DNA from: Arthrinium phaeospermum
Taxonomy: Eukaryota > Ascomycota > Sordariomycetes > Amphisphaeriales > Apiosporaceae
Direction of reading: 5' to 3'
Assembly (NCBI GenBank): GCA_006503535.1
Contig: QYRS01000004.1
Location: forward strand, 2,108,001-2,172,000
Length of the DNA: 64,000 nucleotides
The notes under the pieces are model-generated. The model had not been told where the DNA came from and did no database searches. It saw nothing but the letters and a program-made list of their open reading frames with translations. How positions within the stretch are numbered: position 1 is the first letter of the stretch; each line of letters starts with the position of its first letter. The position numbers and the translations under genes were made by a program. Below, in pieces: positions 1 through 11,257 of the stretch.

Positions 1-2128
1 CGAACATCTTCTGAAATTAACACGGATTCGCCCCTTGCTTTTCTTGCTCGCTTGCTATAGCAAACACAGGCTCGATAGGATGCGGCCCGCTCCTCCGGTT
101 CGGGAATACTCGACATATGAGAGGCCAAGAGGCACGTTTCTGTCTGAGAGCTGGACACCGACATATATTGAAATATGCAGGTTGGCCCCTTGCAGCGCAT
201 GTTCCGCTGGGAAGGCAAACCCTTATCCGATGGAAGCTCGCTCGAGGCCCTCCCTTGCCTCGAATATGATCTCTGAGTCCATGTCGACCCAGCAGCTTTG
301 AGATTCGAATCAATGCGAATAGGCCAATAATTTGAAGGCGGCCTAAAAGCGCGATCGATATTATTGTTTTGTTGCTTTCCAAACGCAGTGCATAGATCGT
401 ATATGTACTCTGGTGGGAATTTGATAGTGAGATAGTTGGGGGTATGCGATATTGCACTCTGTTCGCGGCGAATGATATAGCTTGAGAAACACCGTATTCA
501 CTATGAAGGGTGTCGTCCACCATCAAGACTATGGCCGTTTCGACATTGCTACCCTCAATGAACCTCACTCGTCGACACTTCGATACTGCCTCGACCGAAC
601 CCGAGTGGGGTATCGGTTCTAGGCTATCATGTTGAGCAAGGATGTAGCAAACCGGATCAAGGGTCCAAGGGTTCTAGGGAAAGCGAGTATGTAAGTAATC
701 CTCGTTCTGCTTGTCCACCTTGGATGCCATTGGCTAAGTGAGGTACTGATGCATGAACGCCATAACGGCGTTGCACAACGGTGCTGCACTAGGTGCTTGC
801 TTCAGTGTGATGTGACAGTAAGCTTTGGTGTTCTGAAAGGCTCAGTGCCATGAGGAACAACCGTGGTCCCCCTGTAAGATTGGACCAAGTCGGACGATAT
901 GCCTAATTCCTGTTTCTCGAAGCCAGTAGGATGAGACTTCCTTGTGGACGAGAAAGAAAAAAAAATGGACCATGGAGAAGTTGGTTTTGATGTGGTGGTG
1001 GATTAGGCATACTAGACATAGTCCAGAGTCCCGTATCCGAAATATCGGGTTTATTTTGTTCATTGCTTGCAGGATCCTCAGACGTTTAAGATGTTTGCCT
1101 TGCTATGGCCTGAGAACATAATCAGTGAAATCATACGAGAACAGACGATGGAGAGCCTCAAATTTCATACTCGTAATGAATTGCACAGGAGTCCAACCGT
1201 TCACCAATATTGCCGTAGTTGGCAGCATTCGAGACCTGGTAATGACCACTCCTTGATTCGCTCCCAGACGAAGCATAATGCGCTTGGTATTAGCTAGCGA
1301 CTCTTGAGATGCGCAAATAGCTCCAACAAAGCTTGAATTAAAGTTGGAAAATCATGCCTTGTCACGATGAAGCTGTCTGCTACATTCATCCGGAATCATG
1401 AGTGCCGATAGCGTTGCATTTACCGCGTTAGTCCACCCCTGTCAGATCGGCGGCAGGAGGTGCTTACAAGTCTTAAATCGGCAACATAAACACTCGAGGC
1501 CGACCGAGTCTTTGTATTACTTGGTAAAACTAAGTGTTCAGGATTGGATTGACGAATATAGCTACCTAATCTATCTTGTTCAATATTCACAAGCGTGACT
1601 ATTCCAGCATTGATGCATTCACCACACACTCAAGCAGTACAAGAGGCAAGAGGATTGGCATACGTCTCTATGCTTGAATCCAATGCTCCCGTTATTAAGC
1701 AAGTGATGTGATAGGTCGGCCCACTCTTCAATCTTCAAAAGGCCAGTGACGGGCATGGCGTGCAGAGCAGCGATCTGTCCTAAAACCCGCCTAAGCTTGG
1801 TGGTTGGTCAAGAGCGTTCGCCCCCCACTACTCCGAAAGCTTGACGCTATGGAAGGTCTTATGGAAGGTCCAGATGGTGGTGGTCTCGTGAGTTGTTCAC
1901 CTACAGTTGCATCCTTCGATACCTCCTAATCAACCACCGACTTTCCACCACCAATTGCTTGCCTTTGACTGGTATTGCTCACGGCGACCTTGTCTTTACC
2001 GGCTACCCCCCGCCGCGTTTCTCTACCGGATCCTTCTACATGTATCGTCTTGATACTCATTGCCGGTAATGCCCTTGCCAGGCATGGCCGGCTGCACGTT
2101 GGCTTCCAACCACAATGCATCGGGGCGC
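1..2128. other. Gene-free left end
   Basis: About 2.1 kb upstream of the EDEM-like gene with no recognisable coding sequence. The longest open frame is 183 codons on the minus strand (17-568). Its translation has no recognisable domain and no clear splice partners. No tRNA, tandem array or transposon end was seen. The right part should contain the promoter of the EDEM-like gene, but no strong motif stands out. Confidence 0.5.
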
Positions 2129-5100
2129 ATGCCTCGTGCTTGGTGCACTTCTCTATGCATCCTCTTCCTCTCGACATGGTTGCTCTCAGTGGGGGCCATG
2201 CACCCCGATCACATTGCGCAACTAAGGCACGAGACGGTCGACATGTTTTATCACGGCTTCGACAACTACATGCATATCGCATTTCCCGAAGACGAGGTAT
2301 GAACCCGCCACCACTAGGAGGAGGTAGAGGCGTAGACAGAGACTGGCACTCTAGCAGGACGGTCTGATTTACTCAATATTCGTGTTAATAGTTACGCCCT
2401 GTCTCGTGCACACCATTGACCCGCGATGCGCAAAACCCACGAAATGTCGCACTGAACGACGTCCTGGGAAACTACTCCCTGACCCTCATAGACAGCCTTT
2501 CGACATTGGCCATCCTTGCTTCTGCGCCCCCTGACGACCGAGACACCGGGCCGAAAGCCTTGGACGACTTCCAAGCAGGCGTCGCGGCATTGGTAGAACA
2601 ATATGGGGATGGGCGGCACGGTCGGTCAGGCCAGGGCCTTCGTGCAAGGGGCTTCGATGTGGACAGCAAAGTGCAGGTCTTCGAGACGGTTATCCGGGGT
2701 GTTGGTGGACTTCTGAGTGCGCACTTGTTCGCTGTTGGAGATTTGCCGATCGCGGGATACGACCCTCGGAGAAGCGGCGACGACTTGGAGCAAAATCCCA
2801 TCATCTGGCCCAGGGGTTTCAAGTATGATGGCCAGCTACTCCGTCTAGCCCTCGACTTGGCCCAGCGTTTGCTGCCGGCTTTTTACACGCAAACGGGCAT
2901 GCCCTACCCGCGGGTTAATCTACGCCACGGTATCCCGTTTTATTTGAATTCCCCTCTTCACGAAAACGTCAGTTTACACCCAAACGGAGAGGACGGATTC
3001 CCGGAAATCACAGAGACCTGCAGTGCTGGTGCAGGAAGCTTGGTTCTCGAGTTTACTGTACTGAGTCGCTTGACGGGTGATCCCCGGTTCGAGCAGGCCG
3101 CCAAGAGAGCTTTCTGGGCTGTTTGGTCGAGGAGGAGTAACATTGGCCTCATCGGTGCCGGGGTCGATGCCGAAGCCGGCCATTGGATAGGGGGGTTTTC
3201 TGGAATAGGAGCAGGCATCGACAGTTTCTTTGAATACGCCCTCAAGACCCACATTCTACTATCGGGGCACGAGCTACCGAACCGGACCATGCCGATTCCA
3301 GCCCCTTACGGCAGCCAGCTGGACCCCAATTCTTTGTACACGCCGCTGTCTGATGAGGATAACTCGGCTGATGCCTTTCTGGAGGCTTGGCATCATGCTC
3401 ATGCTGCTATAAAGCGACATTTGTACTCGGATGTGCACCATCCGCATTACATCAATGCTCACATTTCGACGGGCTCGCCCCAAGCGTATTGGATAGACAG
3501 CTTAGGCGCTTACTATTCGGGCTTGCTGGCACTTGCAGGAGAGTTGGACGAGGCAATCGGCACACATCTATTGTACACGGCCCTATGGACTCGCTATTCG
3601 GCCCTGCCGGAACGCTGGTCCGTCCGAGACGGCCATGTTGAAGGCGGGCTTGGTTGGTGGCCGGGCCGGCCTGAATTCATCGAATCCACCTACCACCTCT
3701 ATCGTGCTACTAAAGATCCGTGGTACCTGTATTCCGGCGAGATGGTCTTGAAAGATGTCAGAAGGCGGTGCTGGACCAAGTGCGGTTGGTCTGGGTTGCA
3801 GGATGTGCGGACTGGAGAGAAGAGCGATCGAATGGAAAGCTTCTTTCTAGGGGAGACTGCCAAGTACCTGTATCTGCTCTTCGATTCGGACCATCCGCTG
3901 AACAAGCTGGATGCGCCTTATGTATTCACCACAGAAGGGCACCCGCTAATCATCCCACGGAAAGCAGGGAAGCCCAAGGCAAGTAAGAAGGCTGTCGAGA
4001 AGGGAGTCATGCCCTACTATGACGAGAAGTATACAAACTCTTGCCCCGTACCGCCAAAGCTTCCTCTGTCTGGATCAGCCACAGCTGCTCGGCCAGATTT
4101 CTATCACGCAGCCAGCTTGATCCGCCTACACCACATTCCTAACATACACGCCATATCAGACCAGGAATTGCTCGCGGCTGCACGCGATGAAAAATCGGCA
4201 GCGTCTGCATTAAAACTCAGGTCCAACCACACGGTATTTCCGTGGACATTACCGCCTGCAATGCTCCCACCCGATGGCACATGCGCGGCAATGCGGCAGC
4301 AACATACTTCTATTATCGAGTTTCCCACCAATACCCAGCATTCTGTAGGGAATACTTTTAGCCTCATGTTTGGGGGCCATAATCTCGTCCGCATGGGCAG
4401 TGATGGCATTGCGATCAGCAGCTTGAACGGTCTCAAAATCACACTTGTTCTCGAAGAGCCTCCCGACTACATCGACCGTGCATGGCGAGTCTCCAGTATT
4501 GGCCATTTAGCCTTGGGTCGCGACGAGAAGGTATTCATCACAAGGGATGTTCTTGCGGAAATGTCGGATCCGTTGTTCCATCGAATTAGGGACTCAGTCA
4601 GTATCGATATCCTGCTGCAGACGGAGATCCCTCCACCACCAATCGAGACCCCGGCGAACTTTAGTGCATCTGAAGGCAAGGCACAGGCTGGAGTACAATC
4701 TTCTATCGAGATGGCTGGCTCGCCTGGGTCCTCGAATATCTTCAGCTCGTTTCTTCAGCAGATCACTTCAGTTCTGCGCGAACCGGCCTCCACTTTTGCC
4801 CCTGAACCAGCTCGGAAGCCGGAGTATGAGTACACAGAGCTTGCAGCTATTCTTCCTGCGGGTCTAGGAGCAGCACCGCTGCCCGACGTGCGCGAAGCTC
4901 CAAACCCGGTCACAGGCGTGAATATCGACTCGCTAACCTGGGGCCGTGTCTATTTCGCTGATCAGGCATGCCGGGCTAAGCTTCCGGATGCTGCAGCGAA
5001 AGCACACCAAGTCATTGTCATGAGGCGAGGTGGCTGCTCCTTTTCGGAGAAACTGTCCAACATCCCGTCATTCGCCCCTAATCGCAATGCATTGCAGCTG

Positions 5101-5355
5101 GTCATCATTGTCTCGGAAGATAAGGAGGATGAATCAGAAGGCAATTCATGGGGTTTCAACTTTATCCGGCCGTTGTTGGACGAATTACAAAAGACGCCCG
5201 CAGGCATACTGCGTCACAACCCCATTGCTATGGTCATGGTAGGGGGCGGCGACGAGACGTATCGAGCCCTCGAGAAGGCGAAAAGTTTGGGACTGCGGAG
5301 GCGGTACCACGTCGAGAGCCAGGGCTTGACGATTGGGAATTTAGTTGTTTTGTAG
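2129..5355 (+). CDS. EDEM/Htm1-like alpha-mannosidase-like protein (GH47) with PA domain
   Basis: Two exons, 2129-2296 and 2392-5355 (95-bp intron, phase 0), about 1043 aa. The N-terminus (MPRAWCTSLCILFLSTWLL) is a signal peptide. The GH47 domain follows, with the typical opening MFYHGFDNYM, then FPEDELRPVSC formed exactly across the splice, and the family segments ITETCSAGAGSL and GLGWWPGRPEFIEST. Near the C-terminus (about 860-950) a protease-associated (PA) domain is recognisable from the VMRRGGCSF segment, as in EDEM3-type proteins. EDEM proteins trim mannose from misfolded glycoproteins in the ER and mark them for ERAD. An in-frame ATG at 2060 would add 23 residues before the signal peptide, so 2129 is preferred. 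The last residues show no KDEL-type retrieval signal. Confidence 0.92.
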
Positions 5356-6387
5356 CAGAGGCGAGCGAGGAAAACAGTTTTGCGATTGAAGGCATGCGTG
5401 GGCGTTCAGGGGTTCTTGCATCCAGCATAGGGGGAAGTCACGTCTTTCATTTTCTTTATCTCCATGGGTCCTATTAGACTACTTGCACAGCACGTACAGC
5501 ATTTACACGCCGTGCTCTACGAAGCGCATATGCGCCCGTGACTGGAGCCAGTCGCTGCTGTGATATTGTGAAAAGCATTTTTACTCCGGGGCCGCTTAGG
5601 TGGGCTGTCTCACCCGACCCGAAGTCAATTCCCATTCGCCGCTCCTCCCACCATGTGAGCGGTCGTGCAATGTGAAAAATTTGAGGGGTCTCGGCTCGGC
5701 TCTCACAGTCTGGAAATGCTGATGAGATATGCCTTTCTTCCCAAGGGATGCATGCACCTTGCATGGACTCGGGAACCCCGTATACTACCGAGGTGGATAT
5801 GTATGAAGTGGTAACATGAAAATACTGGGAACGCAGGCCAGGGCAAATTTTTGAGTCAGGGTCCAAGCTAGTGAGCATCGAATATTCAACAAGAGCAGAA
5901 TTGAGAGCTCGCCTCAATTTAGTGGTGTCGATGGCGTAGCAAGCATGCCCCTCCCTCTCTTCCTCACCAGTCTCAGGCGTTGAATTGGCCCGCTCTCTCT
6001 GGATAAGATAGCAGAGCCTGAGCGCTAAGGTTCTCCCACTTTTTCTTCGCCCACCTCCCGCCTAAAGGGAAAAAAGAAGCAAAAGCACGGGCCTCTTTTT
6101 GAAAATTTGGCCGGCCTGCCTGGGTTGTGAGTGAGGGGAGAGTGGGTTGGTGGCGGTGTGATAAGCCTGAAGAGCAGGTCGCAACTTATTTTTTTTTCTT
6201 TACCACCAGCCCCACCACCACTCGGCAGAAAAATACCAGGCCCTCAAAATCTAGATAATTCCTGTACTCCTCCGAGGCGCATCTTTTCGTCGACTGTCTC
6301 CCTTTCCCTCCTGATCAATCCACTCCCCTTCTTCTGTTCTCTCTCATCTTTCCCATCTTTAACGAGAAGAACATCACAGTCGCAATA
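5356..6387. other. Intergenic region, promoter side of the Ssb gene
   Basis: About 1 kb between the EDEM-like gene and the Hsp70 gene, both on the + strand. A 147-codon minus-strand frame (5474-5917) has no recognisable family. A TTTTTGAAAATTTGG element lies at about 6096-6110 and a pyrimidine-rich tract follows nearer the start codon (annotated separately). Confidence 0.55.
6290..6360 (+). promoter_or_regulatory. CT-rich core-promoter tract of the Ssb gene
   Basis: A strongly pyrimidine-rich stretch ends about 28 bp before the Hsp70 ATG. CT-rich tracts near the transcription start are usual for highly expressed fungal genes, which fits the strong codon bias of the downstream gene. The transcription start itself is not visible. 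Confidence 0.55.
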
Positions 6388-8676
6388 ATGGCGGACGAAG
6401 TTTACGATGGTGCCATCGGCATTGATCTGGGTATGTTCACCACCAATTTCACTTTGTGCCCGCCGCCCACATTTATCCCACATTCGACAAAATTCCCTGT
6501 GCGCAAACGCACATGGCATTTGTGTGCGAATCGTCGCAGCGCCGGCTGCGACGACAAGCAGCAGCATTTTGCAAATACAAAACAAGGCCCGAGAAGTAAA
6601 TAAATACAGCGTCGCTAACAATGATTGTTTTTACCAGGCACGACCTACTCTTGTGTTGCCATCTACGAGGGTACCAATGTCGAGATCATCGCCAACGAGC
6701 AGGGTAGCTTCACCACCCCCTCTTACGTCTCTTTCAACGAGAAGGAGCGTTTGATCGGTGAGGCGGCCAAGAACCAGGCTGCTATGAACCCCATCAACAC
6801 CGTCTTCGATGTCAAGTAAGCCGACAATTTTTCCTCCCACGGAATTTTCTTTCCTGCATATCCCAGTGCAATGGTTTGCTGACAAGACCCCTCCAACAGG
6901 CGTCTGATCGGTCGTCCCTTCGATGACCCCATCGTCAAGAAGGATATCGAGTCGTGGCCCTTCAAGGTCGTCGAGCAGGGCTCCAACCCCATGGTCCAGG
7001 TTGAGTACCTCGGCGAGACCAAGACTTTCTCCCCCCAGGAGATCTCTGCCATGGTCCTCACCAAGGTAAGCACGGACAAGAAGTCCTGCCCAACAGCATC
7101 AGCCAGCCACAGACCACTAACGGTGTGCGACTACAGATGAAGGAGATTGCCGAGGTCAAGCTTGGCAAGAAGGTTGAGAAGGCCGTCATCACCGTGCCCG
7201 CCTACTTCAACGACAACCAGCGTCAGGCCACCAAGGACGCCGGTGCCATCTCTGGCATGAACGTCCTGCGTATCATCAACGAGCCTACCGCCGCCGCTAT
7301 CGCTTACGGTCTCGGCTCCGGAAAGTCCGAGAAGGAGCGCAACGTCCTCATCTACGATCTGGGTGGTGGTACTTTCGATGTCTCCCTCCTGAACATCCAG
7401 GGTGGTGTCTTCACCGTCAAGGCTACCGCCGGTGACACCCACTTGGGTGGTCAAGATTTCGATACCAACCTCCTCGAGCACTGCAAGAAGGAGTTCTCCC
7501 GGAAGACCAAGAAGGGTGAGTTTTTCCAGTCCCTTCTCCCACATGAGATACCTCCTCTAGTTACCTTGTCCTTTTTACTGACTTTGATTCTTCCTAGACA
7601 TCTCCAAGGATGCCCGTGCCCTGCGTCGTCTCCGAACTGCTTGCGAGCGTGCCAAGCGTACCCTCTCCAGCGGTGCTCAGACCACCATTGAGATCGACTC
7701 GCTGTTCGATGGCGATGATCTCTTCCTTCAGATCACCCGTGCTCGTTTCGAGGAGCTGAACGCCAAGGCCTTCAGCGGTACTCTCGAGCCCGTCGCCCAG
7801 GTCCTCAAGGACGCTGGCTGCGAGAAGAGCGGAGTCGACGAGATTGTCCTTGTCGGTGGTTCTACCCGTATCCCCAAGATCCAGAAGCTGTTGTCCGACT
7901 ACTTCAACGGCAAGAAGCTCGAGAAGAGCATCAACCCCGATGAGGCTGTTGCCTACGGTGCCGCCGTCCAGGCCGGTATCCTCTCCGGCAAGGCCACTTC
8001 CGCCGATACCTCTGACCTCCTTCTTCTGGATGTCGTTCCCCTGTCCCTTGGTGTCGCCATGGAGGGCAACATCTTCGCCCCCGTTGTCGGCCGTGGCCAG
8101 ACCGTTCCTACCATCAAGAAGCGAACCTTCACCACTGTTGCCGACAACCAGCAGACCGTTCAGTTCCCCGTCTACCAGGGTGAGCGTGTCAACTGCGAGG
8201 ACAACACCTCCCTCGGAGAGTTCACTCTGGCTCCCATCCCCCCCATGCGCGCCGGTGAGCCCGTTCTCGAGGTTGTCTTCGAGGTCGATGTCAACGGTAT
8301 CCTGAAGGTCACCGCCACTGAGAAGACCTCCGGCCGCAGCGCCAACATCACCATTGCCAACTCCGTTGGTAAGCTCTCGTCTGCCGAGATCGAGAACATG
8401 ATCAACGAGGCCGAGAAGTTCAAGTCCACCGATGACGCTTTCAGCAAGCGCTTCGAGGCCAAGCAGCAGCTCGAGTCTTACATCAGCCGCGTTGAGGAGA
8501 TCGTCTCCGACCCCACAATGTCGCTGAAGCTCAAGCGCGGCCAGAAGGAGAGAATCGAGGAGTCTCTCAGCGACGCCATGGGCCAGCTGGAGATCGAGGA
8601 CTCCTCTGCTGAGGACCTGAAGAAGAAGGAGCTTGCCCTGAAGCGCCTCGTGACCAAGGCCATGTCCTCCCGATAA
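6388..8676 (+). CDS. ssb1: Ribosome-associated Hsp70 chaperone, Ssb type
   Basis: Five exons (6388-6430, 6638-6815, 6900-7065, 7137-7515, 7598-8676), 614 aa; all phases agree. The nucleotide-binding domain begins [17 protein letters not shown] and has the phosphate-2 loop [12 protein letters not shown] and the adenosine motif [11 protein letters not shown]. The substrate-binding domain follows with [13 protein letters not shown]. The protein ends KAMSSR and lacks the EEVD of Ssa-type cytosolic Hsp70 and the HDEL of BiP. Together with its length this points to the Ssb class, which binds nascent chains on ribosomes with the RAC co-chaperone. The first exon is only 43 bp and the first intron is the longest (207 bp), common in fungal translation-linked genes. 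Codon use is strongly biased to C-ending codons, a sign of high expression. Confidence 0.95.
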
Positions 8677-9481
8677 ACGGACACACTTTCTATTTTCTGG
8701 GGAGTAGGGTCTGGGAGGAGAGGGTCTCTCGGTGAGCTATGGCTGGGTTCAAGAGAAGTCCAGTAATGATTTACGCTCATCTTTATACGTGATAGACGAT
8801 GGATGGCATTTGAGGGCAAGAAAATGGGTTCCATTGCTCCTCGCGGTTTGGGAATGAATGAGGGAGCCCTAAAAGTCATTTATGCAGGATGGGTTTGCGC
8901 TCTTTTGATTTCGCTGCGCCAACCTTCCTATACTCCTCCGTTTAGTTTATTCTGGCGCCTGCAATGTAGACTAGGAAGCAAGAATGAAAGCCAAAGGGGG
9001 GAGAACCGAACGAATGAATCAAACAAAGTATGAACAAAGAATTCCAACCTATCTATCTACCTATCGTGACTGTGACTGCGCCTGTGCAAATCCATTCCAG
9101 AGACCTCATCATCGTGGGGTGGGGTGGTGGATTGGCCATTTACTTTAGAATGGTGGAGGTTAGTGCATAATGCCCAATGCAGAGCGAACGGGTGTTGCTG
9201 TCCAGCCCATATCGAGCTTTATGCAATTGCCGGGGGGATCCCTGTGTCGTCTTGTTTACGTCACTGTTTGAAGCCATGCACCATGCAAGCGCAGCGCACG
9301 CAGCAAACAAACACCGATCCAGCTCCTTGGGTTCATTTTGTCGGATTTCCCAACTTCTCTCGAGTCATTCAACAGTGACATATTTCCAACGAGCGCACTT
9401 GACCAACCAACTCTATCGCTGGCTTTCTCTTCATTTGTGCAGCAGACGCGGGTACTAACCGTCTATCCACCCGAGCCCACC
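8677..9481. other. Intergenic region
   Basis: About 0.8 kb holding the 3' UTR of the Ssb gene and the promoter of the LMBD1-like gene. I see no gene here; the open frame that runs into the next gene from 9338 lacks a convincing start before 9482. Confidence 0.5.
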
Positions 9482-11257
9482 ATGGCCAGCGCTGGCTATG
9501 TGCAGGTCAGCTTGATCTGGGTGGCATACGCCGTAGCCATCGGCGTGGCCCTCATCGCTGCAGCTCTAGTCACGTTCACTTGGCAGACGCACCGCGAACG
9601 CTCGGCCATTGTCAGTACCGTTACAATCCTGAGTTTGACAGCTCTCCTGGCGACCGTTTTCCTTCTCCCGGTCGACATTGCCCTCGTATCCGCCACGACC
9701 GACTCGACGAACGGCATCAAGAAAGACTGGGCGACACCTTCTCGTGTCCACAATATCCTCTTTACTTTGAAAGTAGTCTACTATTGTCTGTATAGCCTCG
9801 ACGCCTTGCTGTGCATGGTCGTCATTCCCTTCTCCTACTTTTGGTATGAAGAGTACGATGAGGTAGAAGAACAAGAGGGACACCAGACTCTAGGCAGCAG
9901 GCTCTGGGGCGCGGCCAAATACACCATCGCATTCGTCCTCTTGGTCGTTATTCTCTTCTTGGTTGGATTCTTCGTGCCCGCGGCGGGAAGCAAAGGTGGC
10001 CAACATCTTGATCTCGACTTCTTCAAGCGCTTGCTTGACGAGAACCATGCCGAGAAGGCACTGACGTTTGGTTTGGGGCTGCTGGTCACCCTGGGCACGA
10101 TCCTCTACATCCTATACACGGGATCCGGCCTCGCCCTTATGCCCGTATCCTTCATTAAATCCGCTCCGTCAATCTCGGCTCCGCAGCTATCCGAAAACAC
10201 GGCGTCTCAGTTGGACCAGAACCGCGAACGCCAGAGACAGCTAGAGATGCGCAGCGCCGGTCGCGCGGAAGGTATGTCACAGAAGGATCGACGGGAGCTG
10301 GAGGCCTTGGTCCGCGAAGAGCGCACTTTGGTTCGGCGAGAGCGACTTGCCGCCGAAGCGCAAGGCGAAGGAAAGAGTTGGCTTGTTCGAGCATGGAACA
10401 AGGTCGAAGCCGTGTTCCGACCTATCAAGCTCCTTGGCGGCCTGCTCCTGATACTAGTCTGCATCTTGGTGTGGGTGTCGATGCTCATCACGGGCATCGA
10501 CAAGGCCGCCAACTCGGTTTGCAAGAGTCACTGTGGCTACATCCTGGCTCACATCAACGTTTTCCAGCCTATCAACTGGATCTTTGTGCAGACCGCAAAG
10601 GCCTTCCCTGTTGACTACGTCCTGATGACTCTGTTGATCCTACTCTTCTTCTGCAGTTCGATTTCCGGACTGGCCACGATTGGCATTCGCTTCCTCTGGC
10701 TGCGCATCTTTGAGATTCGCAAGGGTAAGACTGCCCCGCAGGCACTGCTGATTGCGACCGTGATGCTGGCATTAATGGTTCTTGCCATCAACTACGCTAT
10801 TGCCATGCTTGTCGCGCCACAATATGCATCCTTCGGCACACAGATGTTCTGCGACCTGCCGCCTCACCACCTCGACCAGCAGCCGAGCTGCAAGGACCAC
10901 CCAGAGGCTGTCAAGCCCTGCTCCGAGTGGGTGGATCGCCACTATGCATTCCAGACGTGCACGCCGACCGTCATGAGCACTTTCCTGAACCGCATCACGC
11001 TCAACTGGCCCGTGTTCGGCGCGGTCGACTTCTGGGCGCAGTTCGCTTTCCTTGGCATTTTCCTGGTGGTCTTCCTGACGAGCCTGTTCAGGACACCCAA
11101 GCTCAACGTTAATCAGCTCGATGAGGATGCCGAGGCTGATGAAGAAGAGGGCCTGCTGGCTAGCACGGGTCGCCGGTTCGGCGCCACCTGGCAGGATATT
11201 ACAGGTCGGCCGAAGGGGACGACCAACGGAGCTAGCGGCAATGGCGAGCAGGCTTAG
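9482..11257 (+). CDS. LMBR1 domain protein, LMBD1-like (putative vacuolar cobalamin-transport protein)
   Basis: Single exon, 591 aa. The ATG at 9482 sits in a good context (CACCATGGCC); an upstream in-frame ATG at 9338 adds 48 non-conserved residues and is less likely. Nine hydrophobic segments are visible (about residues 5-30, 40-68, 88-115, 145-168, 195-225, 315-337, 375-400, 415-440 and 515-535). A charged cytosolic loop (about 240-310) with the [11 protein letters not shown] segment is typical of the LMBR1 family. The C-terminus is acidic ([11 protein letters not shown]). In animals LMBD1 works with ABCD4 in lysosomal cobalamin export. Filamentous fungal homologues are annotated as probable lysosomal cobalamin transporters, but the function in a fungus is inference. 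Confidence 0.88.
   Translation: MASAGYVQVSLIWVAYAVAIGVALIAAALVTFTWQTHRERSAIVSTVTILSLTALLATVFLLPVDIALVSATTDSTNGIKKDWATPSRVHNILFTLKVVYYCLYSLDALLCMVVIPFSYFWYEEYDEVEEQEGHQTLGSRLWGAAKYTIAFVLLVVILFLVGFFVPAAGSKGGQHLDLDFFKRLLDENHAEKALTFGLGLLVTLGTILYILYTGSGLALMPVSFIKSAPSISAPQLSENTASQLDQNRERQRQLEMRSAGRAEGMSQKDRRELEALVREERTLVRRERLAAEAQGEGKSWLVRAWNKVEAVFRPIKLLGGLLLILVCILVWVSMLITGIDKAANSVCKSHCGYILAHINVFQPINWIFVQTAKAFPVDYVLMTLLILLFFCSSISGLATIGIRFLWLRIFEIRKGKTAPQALLIATVMLALMVLAINYAIAMLVAPQYASFGTQMFCDLPPHHLDQQPSCKDHPEAVKPCSEWVDRHYAFQTCTPTVMSTFLNRITLNWPVFGAVDFWAQFAFLGIFLVVFLTSLFRTPKLNVNQLDEDAEADEEEGLLASTGRRFGATWQDITGRPKGTTNGASGNGEQA

Noticed and set aside
17..568. 183-codon minus-strand frame at the left edge
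   Set aside because: No domain, no signal peptide and no splice structure; codon use looks uneven. Not supported enough to call.
5474..5917. 147-codon minus-strand frame between the EDEM-like and Ssb genes
   Set aside because: No recognisable family, sits in the Ssb upstream region, no sign of conservation visible.
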